A DNA stretch of 50,238 nt. Source: Clostridia bacterium. Its GTDB lineage: Bacteria; Bacillota; Clostridia; Christensenellales; UBA1242. The stretch covers positions 1 to 50,238 of the forward strand of contig JAFVTW010000010.1 of assembly GCA_017503005.1 (NCBI GenBank), in the 5' to 3' direction. Positions 28,223 through 35,019 of the stretch are shown piece by piece (the stretch's first letter is position 1; each line of letters opens with the position of its first letter). The notes under the pieces are model-generated. The model made no database searches, was not told the origin of the DNA, and was given only the letters and a program-made list of their open reading frames with translations. A program made the position numbers and the translations under genes.

Positions 28223-28243
28223 ACGGATTAGTCCGTATTTTTT
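28223..28243 (+). promoter_or_regulatory. terminator-like hairpin in the 5' leader
   Basis: ACGGA/TCCGT stem with TTAG loop (28223-28236), followed by A and a run of six T, 18 bp before the SD of the GDPD-like gene. It resembles a short intrinsic terminator. An upstream AATACGG (28194-28200) can pair with CCGTATT, but only in transcripts starting upstream of the assigned promoter. Confidence 0.5.
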
Positions 28244-28267
28244 ATAAATGAATTAAGGAAATATTTA

Positions 28268-28993
28268 ATGGATATATTTGAAAGTTGGATTGTAAATAAT
28301 ACAATCACAAGATTTGGAATGGTTACTGAAACAGAGCCAGAAAATACTACAGGTGCTTACGAAAATGCTATCAAAATGAATGCACCAATTATGCTATGTG
28401 TACAAAGTTTAGATGATGAAAATTTAATTTGCTTTTCTTACAAAAATATCGCTAGACTAACTGACGGCACTGGTTATGTTCAAACACTAACCCTAAACGA
28501 CATCAAGGATTTAAAAATTAAAAATAGCGAATATAAAATTTTAACTTTTGATAAAGCACTAAGCTGCATCAATGGTCAAGTACCAATTCTAGTAAATATA
28601 ATGAACGATGGTGTAGTTGGAAAAACAGAAGCTAATATATACAAACACCTTAAAGCATATAACGGCGAATATGCCGTATCTTCTGCAAATCCTTATGTAT
28701 TACAATGGTTTAAAGAAAATGCTCCTGATGTATGGAGAGGAATCAAAAGCTGCAAATTTACAGACAAGTACTTTGGCAGTATAAAAGCCAAGAAGTTAAC
28801 TAAGTTAAAATTCAATAAACTTTGTGAACCAGACTTCATCTTATACAATGCATGCGACCTACCAAACAAGTATGTTAGAAAATATGCAACCCTGCCTATT
28901 ATTGCATACGATGTACTAAACGAGCACGATTACCTAAATGTAGTAAAACATTGTGACAATGTAGTAAGCAACGGCTTTACACCAGAAATTTAA
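28268..28993 (+). CDS. catalytically degenerate GDPD-fold protein
   Basis: A 241-residue protein that aligns by eye to bacterial glycerophosphodiester phosphodiesterases. It keeps the scaffold patterns PENTTGAYENAI, DGTGYVQTLTLNDIKDLKI, LTFDKALSCINGQVPILVNI, LKAYNGEYAVSSANPYVLQWFKENAPDVWRG and a closing barrel strand with VVSNGFTPE. The active-site positions are all replaced: the IAHRG motif reads ITRFG, the E-x-D metal pair is lost (LCVQ), the HD motif is SY, and the E-x-K strand is NIM. It is therefore probably a pseudoenzyme, perhaps a binding or regulatory protein. The reading frame is intact and has its own promoter, SD (AAGGAA) and terminator, which argues against simple decay. No signal peptide. 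Confidence 0.8.
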   Translation: MDIFESWIVNNTITRFGMVTETEPENTTGAYENAIKMNAPIMLCVQSLDDENLICFSYKNIARLTDGTGYVQTLTLNDIKDLKIKNSEYKILTFDKALSCINGQVPILVNIMNDGVVGKTEANIYKHLKAYNGEYAVSSANPYVLQWFKENAPDVWRGIKSCKFTDKYFGSIKAKKLTKLKFNKLCEPDFILYNACDLPNKYVRKYATLPIIAYDVLNEHDYLNVVKHCDNVVSNGFTPEI

Positions 28994-28999
28994 TAAACA

Positions 29000-29028
29000 A
29001 AAAGACTGACGATATGTCAGTCTTTTTT
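29000..29028. terminator. bidirectional terminator between the GDPD-like and ABC genes
   Basis: Stem GACTGAC/GTCAGTC with four flanking A and six flanking T; it works in both directions for the convergent genes. Confidence 0.9.
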
Positions 29029-29029
29029 A

Positions 29030-30853
29030 TTAAATATTTTCTGCTAAGAACATATTTTTGAATTTCTCATTGTTTTCGAATAAGTAATCAAAAGTACCAG
29101 AATCAATAATCTTACCCTCATCTAAGAAGAAGATTTTGTCTACATTTTTGATTGTTGATAGTCTATGAGCAACTATAACAACTGTACTTTTACCCTTAAG
29201 ACCATCAATACTTCTCTTAATATTTTCTTGAGCGAAGTTGTCTAAGCTACTAGTACTTTCGTCAAAGATTATTATAGAAGAATTTCTAAGCAATGCTCTA
29301 GCTATAGCCAGTCTTTGTTTTTGACCACCCGACAATTTTACTCCACTTTCGCCAACCTTAGTATTTACACCTTTTTTAAGTGTTGTAATAAAGTCATCGA
29401 AAGATGCATCTTTAATCGCTTTCTCTATCTCTTCGTTGGTAGCATCAGGCTTAGCAAGCAACATATTTTCTTTGATAGTCATATCGAAAATATATGGGAA
29501 TTGGTTTACAAGTGAAATTGAACCTCTAAGGGTTTCCTTAGACAAATCATTAATATTTACACCATCAATCAAAACTTCTCCGCCATCAACCTCAAACATT
29601 TTGCTCATTAGGTTTAGAATAGTAGACTTACCACTACCAGACTTGCCTACAAATGCAACTGTTGTATTCGGTTGAATTTTGAAGTTTAAATCTGTAAAAA
29701 TTTGATTTGTAGAAATAATCTTTCTATGTTGTTTTTTCTTATTTTTAGATTTCTTATTTGTATCGGCTAATTCATCTTCTTCATTTTCTTTTTCGTAATC
29801 ATTATAGCAATATGATACATTTTTAAATTCAATTTTACCTTTGATATTATCAAGTGTAACATTGCCAAACTTTTCACAAACAAAGTCCACACCATTAAAC
29901 AGTGCAAACATTCTATCAGAGCTAATTTTGATTTCTGAAAATTTAGATGCAATATTACCTAACTGCCAAATAAGACCGTACAATTCGTTATTGTTTGAAT
30001 ATACAATCATAAATGCTGCAAATGTAAGTAAACCAGTATCAATTAAGTATACACCTAAAATAAGAATCAATATAGACACTGTTTCAATAATAAAGTTTCT
30101 AGTAGACCAGAAGCTCATATCTTTGACATTTGTTCTATAACTAACATCTTTGTAATCATCATAGTATTTTTTTGAAACTTCACTAAGTTTCTCTTCCAAA
30201 CCTATAGCTTTGATATCTTTTTCACTTCTAACAATCTCTGTAGTAAGTGAATTGATTTTATCACTAGCTTTGCGGGTTTTTCTACGATTAATCTTATAAG
30301 TTTTGACCCTCTTTGCTTCTAAAATCATACATGCAATCAATACGGCTATAAGTACTAATCCTATATAAATATTCAATGAAATAATGTATACTATAACAAC
30401 CATTGCAGATATAATTTCTGTAATCATATCAACAATATCAGCCAAGTTGTTTACTAGTCTTTCTGGGTCATTTACAATTCGTTGAACAAATGTACCAGTT
30501 TCGTAGTCGGCATAAGTTTGTGAATTCAACTTAAATGCCTGCTTAGCCAAATCTAAATTTAAGTCTGCCATAATTTTTGATGAGTATTTGTAATAAAGTA
30601 CATTACCTAAAACCCAACAAATTCGTCTAGACAAACTACAAATAAGTGTAATAATAAATATTTGGATAGCTGCAAAAAATTCTTGACTAGTTTTTGCAAT
30701 AGTAACAGCTTCGATAGCTCTAGCCATTGTCAAAATAATGGCAATACTAAATGTAGCAGCTAGTAAACAAACTAAAATATAAGCAGCAATCGGTAATTTG
30801 TATTTTGCAAGATATTTTGCAATTGAAATATTTTCTGTTTTATTCTTTTTCAT
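29030..30853 (-). CDS. ABC exporter (fused membrane and ATPase domains)
   Basis: A 607-residue half-transporter of the MsbA/LmrA-like exporter group, expected to act as a homodimer in the cytoplasmic membrane. A six-helix membrane domain covers about residues 15-310 and the ATPase about 340-605. Motifs: A-loop Tyr350, Walker A GKSGSGKST (403-411), Q-loop NQFPYIF, signature LSGGQ (507-511), Walker B IIIFDE (528-532) and H-loop H563; all intact. A charged insertion (about 352-380, alternating acidic then lysine-rich) lies between the A-loop and Walker A, which is unusual. The SD GGAGG is inside a hairpin of an upstream leader-peptide attenuator, so I infer inducible drug or antibiotic export. 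The substrate cannot be read from sequence. Confidence 0.93.
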   Translation of the reverse strand: MKKNKTENISIAKYLAKYKLPIAAYILVCLLAATFSIAIILTMARAIEAVTIAKTSQEFFAAIQIFIITLICSLSRRICWVLGNVLYYKYSSKIMADLNLDLAKQAFKLNSQTYADYETGTFVQRIVNDPERLVNNLADIVDMITEIISAMVVIVYIISLNIYIGLVLIAVLIACMILEAKRVKTYKINRRKTRKASDKINSLTTEIVRSEKDIKAIGLEEKLSEVSKKYYDDYKDVSYRTNVKDMSFWSTRNFIIETVSILILILGVYLIDTGLLTFAAFMIVYSNNNELYGLIWQLGNIASKFSEIKISSDRMFALFNGVDFVCEKFGNVTLDNIKGKIEFKNVSYCYNDYEKENEEDELADTNKKSKNKKKQHRKIISTNQIFTDLNFKIQPNTTVAFVGKSGSGKSTILNLMSKMFEVDGGEVLIDGVNINDLSKETLRGSISLVNQFPYIFDMTIKENMLLAKPDATNEEIEKAIKDASFDDFITTLKKGVNTKVGESGVKLSGGQKQRLAIARALLRNSSIIIFDESTSSLDNFAQENIKRSIDGLKGKSTVVIVAHRLSTIKNVDKIFFLDEGKIIDSGTFDYLFENNEKFKNMFLAENI

Positions 30854-30855
30854 AT

Positions 30856-31016
30856 AAAAAAACCTCCGTAAAATTTTTGCATACGAAGGTTTAAAATACT
30901 CATAAAATATTTGTGATTAGATTTAATCACATTAAAAAGAACCATTCGTATGGCATATAGAATTATTAAAAGTTGCTACAAATTTAAAAACATTGTTAAA
31001 TACGCTCATGCGAATG
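30856..31016 (-). promoter_or_regulatory. four-segment attenuator controlling the ABC exporter
   Basis: In transcript order: segment 1 CATTCGCATG (31016-31007, holds the leader ATG), segment 2 CATACGAATG (30952-30943, end of the leader ORF), segment 3 CCTTCGTATG (30889-30880) and segment 4 TACGGAGG (30870-30863, holds the exporter SD), then seven U (30862-30856). Pairings: 1:2 has 9 of 10 pairs; 2:3 has 8 perfect pairs (CATACGAA/TTCGTATG) plus GG/CC after a bulge; 3:4 has 8 pairs with one G-U. The 1:2 plus 3:4 state hides the SD and looks like a terminator. A ribosome stalled in the leader would free segment 2 to pair with 3 and release the SD. An independent 7-bp hairpin (30913-30930) lies between segments 2 and 3. 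Confidence 0.82.
30932..31009 (-). CDS. leader peptide of the ABC exporter (25 aa)
   Basis: ATG at 31009-31007, TAA at 30934-30932, with the perfect SD AGGAGG (31018-31023) eight bases upstream. The peptide begins MSVFNNVFKFVATFNN and ends CHTNGSF; it is rich in Phe, Asn and Val, with hydrophobic residues early in the peptide as in short stalling leaders of macrolide-resistance genes (M-x-x-F...F-V). The ORF overlaps segments 1 and 2 of the attenuator. No function as a free peptide is implied; its role is most likely to position or stall the ribosome. Assignment rests on the SD, the overlap with the RNA segments and the promoter. Confidence 0.8.
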   Translation of the reverse strand: MSVFNNVFKFVATFNNSICHTNGSF

Positions 31017-31062
31017 TCCTCCTTTTTATTATTTTGCTTCGTAAATCTTTTACAACAACTCT

Positions 31063-31091
31063 AAAATACACTTTTAAAATTAAGTTGTCAA
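31063..31091 (-). promoter_or_regulatory. promoter of the leader/ABC exporter transcript
   Basis: Minus-strand consensus -35 TTGACA (31086-31091), 17-bp spacer, TATTTT (31063-31068). Start near 31056, about 33 nt before the leader SD. The 5' end also has TACGAAGC (31043-31036), whose TACGAAG could pair with CTTCGTA of segment 3. Confidence 0.85.
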
Positions 31092-31116
31092 TACTTTTTC
31101 ACAAAAAAATTTAAAA

Positions 31117-31136
31117 AATGGCTAAATAATGCCATT
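31117..31136 (-). terminator. second terminator between rarA and the ABC unit
   Basis: AATGGC/GCCATT stem followed on the minus strand by TTTTAAATTTTTTT. It lies upstream of the exporter promoter and insulates it from rarA readthrough. Confidence 0.6.
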
Positions 31137-31181
31137 ATTTAATACCATATATATTTATATATAATATAAAACAAAATAAAA

Positions 31182-31211
31182 AACACAACTTGAAAAAAAT
31201 CAAATTGTGTT
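31182..31211 (-). terminator. terminator of rarA
   Basis: AACACAACTTG/CAAATTGTGTT stem (one mismatch) followed on the minus strand by TTTTATTTTG. Confidence 0.8.
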
Positions 31212-31220
31212 ATTTTTTAT

Positions 31221-32507
31221 TTATTTATTTCTTTCAATTTTGCGAACCATTCCCTTTTCTCTACCATTGTTTAAAGGAATATAGTACACATGATTTTTGA
31301 CTTGAGCTGGCAAATATTGCTGTTTTACATAACCACCATAAGCATGTGGGTATTTATAAGAACCCGTTTTGTCGTTATATCCTGTAGGATGGTTTTTTAG
31401 ATTATTAGGAACAGGAGCATCTATATATTTCTTAGCATCTTCCCTAGCCAAATCTCTAGCTATAAGAACAGAATTACTTTTCTCAGCTTCACAAATATAG
31501 ATAATTGCATGAGTAAGTGCTAGCTCGCATTCTGGTGGTCCTAACTCTTTCACTGCAGTAAGTGCACTAATAGCCATCAGCAGTGCATTACTATCAGCCA
31601 TACCTATATCTTCACTAGCATGAGCTATCATTCTTCTAGCAATAATCTTAGGATCGCAACCACTAAGCAATAATTTTTGGCTATAGAAAAGTGCAGCATC
31701 AGTATCACTACCTCTTAAACTTTTACAAAAAGCACTAAGTACATCGTAAAAAGATGTTTCATCAAGTGCAACAGCTTTTTGCTGCATACATTCTTCTGCA
31801 GTTTGTTTGTCAATAACTATGACACCATCAGCATTTGCTGGAGTAGTACGAACTGCAAGCTCTAAAGCATTATATGCACTTCTTACATCACCACAACAGG
31901 TCCAAGATATATGCTCCATAGCCTCTTTAGTAAGTTCAACCTTAAGCTCGCCATAGCCATTCACCTTGTCTTCTATAGCTCTAAGTAGTGCTTTTTCGAT
32001 ATTCTTTGTAGTAAGTGCCTTAAATTCAAATATTCTACAACGACTAACTATAGCTCTAGTCATATTGATATATGGATTTTCGGTGGTACTACCTATAAAA
32101 ATAATACTTCCTTCTTCTACAGCTTGAAGCACACAATCAGATTGAGCTTTGTTCCATCTATGACATTCATCTAAAAGTAGAAAGGTTCTAACTCCGTATA
32201 GCTTCAAATTAGACTTTGCTTCTTCTATAATCGCTTTAGCATCGCCAACACCAGAACTGACAGCATTAAGTTTGCAAAATCTACCTTTGCAGGTATTTGC
32301 AATAATATTAGCTATAGTAGTTTTACCAGTTCCAGGTGGACCATAAAAAATACAACTACCTATACTACCACTGGTAATAGCTCTAACTAAAAAACTATTT
32401 TTGTATATTAAATGCTCTTGACCTAAGAATTCGTCTAATGTAGCAGGTCTCATTCTATCAGCCAAAGGAGCAAATTGTTTAATATTTTCACTAAATAAAT
32501 CTTCCAT
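31221..32507 (-). CDS. rarA: replication-associated recombination protein A (RarA/MgsA)
   Basis: A 428-residue AAA+ ATPase related to clamp loaders and RuvB that acts at stalled forks. It begins MEDLFSENIKQFAPLADRMRP, followed by LDEFLGQEHL, Walker A YGPPGTGKTT, Walker B LLLDECHRWNKAQ, sensor 1 IGSTTENPY, and a C-terminal tetramerisation region ending YKYPHAYGGYVKQQYLP. An upstream in-frame TTG would add five residues, but GGGAG lies six bases before this ATG. It is transcribed after the 340-residue protein gene with a short gap. Length is typical. Confidence 0.95.
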   Translation of the reverse strand: MEDLFSENIKQFAPLADRMRPATLDEFLGQEHLIYKNSFLVRAITSGSIGSCIFYGPPGTGKTTIANIIANTCKGRFCKLNAVSSGVGDAKAIIEEAKSNLKLYGVRTFLLLDECHRWNKAQSDCVLQAVEEGSIIFIGSTTENPYINMTRAIVSRCRIFEFKALTTKNIEKALLRAIEDKVNGYGELKVELTKEAMEHISWTCCGDVRSAYNALELAVRTTPANADGVIVIDKQTAEECMQQKAVALDETSFYDVLSAFCKSLRGSDTDAALFYSQKLLLSGCDPKIIARRMIAHASEDIGMADSNALLMAISALTAVKELGPPECELALTHAIIYICEAEKSNSVLIARDLAREDAKKYIDAPVPNNLKNHPTGYNDKTGSYKYPHAYGGYVKQQYLPAQVKNHVYYIPLNNGREKGMVRKIERNK

Positions 32508-32543
32508 AGTATCTCCCAACAAAATAATTCTAACACATTACAA

Positions 32544-33566
32544 TCATTTTATCAAATTTTGTTTTGAAGATTTAAAAATATTAATGTGCTCTATATTGTT
32601 AAATACAATACCGTTATACATTACCGAAACATATTCACCATTGTTTATATAAAACAAATCATCATTGTACTCCAATTTAAAATTAAATCGATAAAATCTT
32701 TCTTTTAAAAATATAATTTTATCATTACGAACTACTACCCCTAAGTAGTATTTCAAAATATAAATATACAACTCAATATATTTCTTATTTTCATACAAAC
32801 ATTTACACACATAACCAAAATTGTAACAACTTTCAATTTCAACCAAATTCAATAATTCTAATAAATTTTTTGTTAGATTTTTTCGCCTTAAAATACTAGT
32901 AAGTTGTTCATTAAAAAACTTGTTTAAAACTTTATTTTTTGTAGTAATTTTGATTGTAAAATCATTACAAAACAAACAATTATTTTTTGATTTGTTTTTG
33001 GTACTATACAAATTCTTATAATTTCTAATAATATAGGCATTTTTACAAGATTGCACAGCACTTTGCATAGTATCAAATTTATGAATAATTTTGATTTTAT
33101 TTTTGGCATCAAAACTTACAATATCTACCACCTTAAAAATAGAGTGTTTTGTATATACTTTACTAATAAGTTTGTAGTTCTTTTTATAAATATTTTTTGT
33201 AGCACTTACCTTGTCTAAAAAAGATATAAATACTACTGTTATTTTACAATCAAAACTAGTAGAATTGTTTACAATTTCTACACTTCTATTTTTGAATTTC
33301 AAATACAAATATTTATCAAATACTTTATACAAATACACTACACCGCCATCAACATAGCAATATCTAAATTCCTTAATTAATTTGTTTTCAATATATACTT
33401 TGAAAGAATGTTTGTACGAAACAGTATTACTACTAATACTTAAACACTTTTTAACAGCTTTTGGTTTACCATCTAATAGCACGATCTTTGAAGATTTGGT
33501 CGGATTACACCTAAACACTAGTATTAAACTCAAAAAATACAACAACCACAAAACAATCAATATCAT
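32544..33566 (-). CDS. hypothetical membrane-anchored protein, 340 aa
   Basis: I do not recognise this protein. It has one N-terminal hydrophobic helix (MILIVLWLLYFLSLILVF) and a long Lys/Asn/Tyr/Phe/Ile-rich remainder with alternating beta-strand character. A helical stretch (about 215-275) is followed by IELYIYILKYYLGVVVRNDKIIF and further strands. The C-terminal part is faintly reminiscent of the end of GH94-type glycan phosphorylase domains, but no catalytic signature is visible, so I do not assign it. Composition is more AT-rich than its neighbours. It lies between rnpB and rarA on the same strand. SD support at the ATG is weak. Confidence 0.65.
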   Translation of the reverse strand: MILIVLWLLYFLSLILVFRCNPTKSSKIVLLDGKPKAVKKCLSISSNTVSYKHSFKVYIENKLIKEFRYCYVDGGVVYLYKVFDKYLYLKFKNRSVEIVNNSTSFDCKITVVFISFLDKVSATKNIYKKNYKLISKVYTKHSIFKVVDIVSFDAKNKIKIIHKFDTMQSAVQSCKNAYIIRNYKNLYSTKNKSKNNCLFCNDFTIKITTKNKVLNKFFNEQLTSILRRKNLTKNLLELLNLVEIESCYNFGYVCKCLYENKKYIELYIYILKYYLGVVVRNDKIIFLKERFYRFNFKLEYNDDLFYINNGEYVSVMYNGIVFNNIEHINIFKSSKQNLIK

Positions 33567-33606
33567 TAGTAAAGTATTTACCTATACACACAATTAAAAC
33601 AAAAAA

Positions 33607-33638
33607 AAATAAACACATAACTAAGTATGTGTTTATTT
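33607..33638 (-). terminator. terminator of rnpB
   Basis: 13-bp stem AAATAAACACATA/TATGTGTTTATTT (33607-33619 with 33626-33638) followed on the minus strand by six or more T. Confidence 0.9.
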
Positions 33639-33974
33639 AGTTAGATATTAAATAAGCCGAGTTCTGTATTAAGTGGTCATCTATCTAGACACGGTATTGC
33701 TAGCGTGTTCAAGCGATGTATCGAAAAACGAAGCGAGCAACTTTTAAATGTTTTTCTTATCTTGCACCGAGTAGTGTTTACAGCAAATGTTAGTTACCTA
33801 ACAAGTTTGTGAGCTCTTACCTCACACTTTCACCCTTACTCTAGTAAACTAAAGCGGTTTATTTCTGTTGCACTTTACCTTAGGTCACCCTAGCCAGACG
33901 TTATCTGGTACCCTTGCTCTGTGGTGCTCGGACTTTCCTCATGATATTCATGCGACCACATAAATATCTAACTG
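33639..33974 (-). ncRNA. rnpB: RNase P RNA
   Basis: The catalytic RNA that matures tRNA 5' ends. On the minus strand the conserved 5' core GAGGAAAGTCCGAGC is present, and the 3' core ACAGAACTCGGCTTA lies near 33650. The universally conserved ACAGAA element, the GGGTGAAAG-type internal segment and a 10-bp P1 helix (AGTTAGATATT near the 5' end with AATATCTAACT at the 3' end) are all visible. Length is about 335 nt. A consensus promoter is just upstream and a strong terminator follows. Ends are set by P1 and are approximate by a few bases. Confidence 0.95.
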
Positions 33975-33979
33975 AGTAT

Positions 33980-34008
33980 ATTATACTACATCATTACCAA
34001 ATTTGCAA
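33980..34008 (-). promoter_or_regulatory. rnpB promoter
   Basis: Minus-strand TTGCAA (34003-34008), 17-bp spacer, TATAAT (33980-33985), with the RNA starting about 6-8 bases downstream. The remaining spacer to sigK (34009-34146) holds only an AT palindrome at about 34050-34075. Confidence 0.88.
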
Positions 34009-34146
34009 TAGGAAAATGCAATTTTTTTTGGCAAGCCAATAGTCTTAATTATATATATAAATATATATAATTAAAAATGAAGCAATCTCCATCAAACATA
34101 CTCATACTTATATATATGTAATCTAGCCTAAATATGTTACAACAAT

Positions 34147-34842
34147 CTAAAAATATTCTTCTTTAGATATATTTTCTTTCATGGTTTCTATGGCTTTTTT
34201 CTCTAGTCTAGATATATAACTTCTACTTATTTTAAGTTTAGAAGCAACCTCTCGCTGAGTAAGTGCTGGACAACCATTAAGCCCATACCGCAAGCAAATA
34301 ATCATATACTCTCTCTTAGTAAGTACTTGTTTAAGTTTTGCATTTAGTTTCTCCGACACCACATTATTATTTACCTTTTCTTCAATATCATCACTTTCAA
34401 ACATTATATCAATAAGAGCTAATTCGTTATCTTCACTATCAGTACCTAAAGCATCTTCTATAGATATAGTGTTTTTGTGTTTTTTATTTACTCGCAGCAA
34501 CATCAAAATTTCATTCTCAATACATTTAGCTGCATATGTAGAAAATTGAGTACCATGATTTAATTGATAAGTTTTGATAGCCTTAATTAGACCCAAACTA
34601 CCTACTGATATCAAATCGTCAGCTTCTTCGGCACCATTATATTTTTTGACTATATGAGCAACCAACCTCAAATTATGCTCTATCAAAATCTTATAAGCTT
34701 CCTGGTCACCATTTTTATATTTAGTTAGATATTCATTTTCTTGTTTGGTTGTCAGTGGTTTTGCAAATGAAGTATTGTTTTTTACATAAGACGAAAACAA
34801 CATTATCTTTTGAATAAAGTTTATGTAGCTTTCAAAAATCAT
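34147..34842 (-). CDS. sigK: sporulation sigma factor sigma-K (pro-form)
   Basis: A 231-residue sigma-70 factor for late mother-cell gene expression. It matches sigma-K: SSYVKNNTSFAKPL, then LIEHNLRLVAHIVKKYNGAEEADDLISVGSLGLIKAI (region 2), TQFSTYAAKCIENEIL, and TQREVASKLKISRSYISRLEKKA (region 4.2 helix-turn-helix). The first 18 residues form a hydrophobic pro-sequence ahead of YVKNN, matching the SpoIVFB cleavage site in Bacillus pro-sigma-K. The gene is intact, with no intervening element. GAGGTTAAA precedes the ATG, and the same GAGGTTAAAA occurs about 25 bp upstream as a direct repeat. A GTCAAAT...CATATATAT arrangement upstream is a weak sigma-E-like candidate. Confidence 0.92.
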   Translation of the reverse strand: MIFESYINFIQKIMLFSSYVKNNTSFAKPLTTKQENEYLTKYKNGDQEAYKILIEHNLRLVAHIVKKYNGAEEADDLISVGSLGLIKAIKTYQLNHGTQFSTYAAKCIENEILMLLRVNKKHKNTISIEDALGTDSEDNELALIDIMFESDDIEEKVNNNVVSEKLNAKLKQVLTKREYMIICLRYGLNGCPALTQREVASKLKISRSYISRLEKKAIETMKENISKEEYF

Positions 34843-34967
34843 TTTAACCTCTATTCAATTTTATTTTTTAACCTCCTAAAATTATATATATGTAGCTTTT
34901 TGTCGAAATTTGACCTAAAGAATTAAAAATAGAAAAAATATAAAAACTCTTTTTTATTGTACCTATA

Positions 34968-34996
34968 TTGACAATAGTTGCTAATACTGATACTAT
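34968..34996 (+). promoter_or_regulatory. promoter of the HAD hydrolase
   Basis: TTGACA (34968-34973), 17-bp spacer, TACTAT (34991-34996), 24 bp before the start codon. Confidence 0.85.
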
Positions 34997-35019
34997 ATTA
35001 AAAAATTGTTGGAGAAATT

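Larger units (their letters stand above)
27956..28267. other. divergent intergenic region lepA / pseudo-GDPD
   Basis: 312 bp of AT-rich sequence. The left part must hold the lepA promoter, but several weak candidates compete. The right part has a clear plus-strand promoter (28168-28196) and a leader hairpin (28223-28243). A 29-codon ORF at 28073-28162 lacks an SD and is not called. Confidence 0.6.

Noticed and set aside
28140-28260. Riboswitch in the pseudo-GDPD leader
   Set aside because: The leader is only about 65 nt and shows a single short hairpin, with no known aptamer core.
32544-33566. GH94-type glycan phosphorylase remnant
   Set aside because: A faint C-terminal resemblance only; no catalytic acid, phosphate-binding or sugar-binding motif can be seen.
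34050-34075. AT palindrome downstream of sigK
   Set aside because: It is pure A/T alternating sequence, which is common by chance in this composition, and lacks a T tract.
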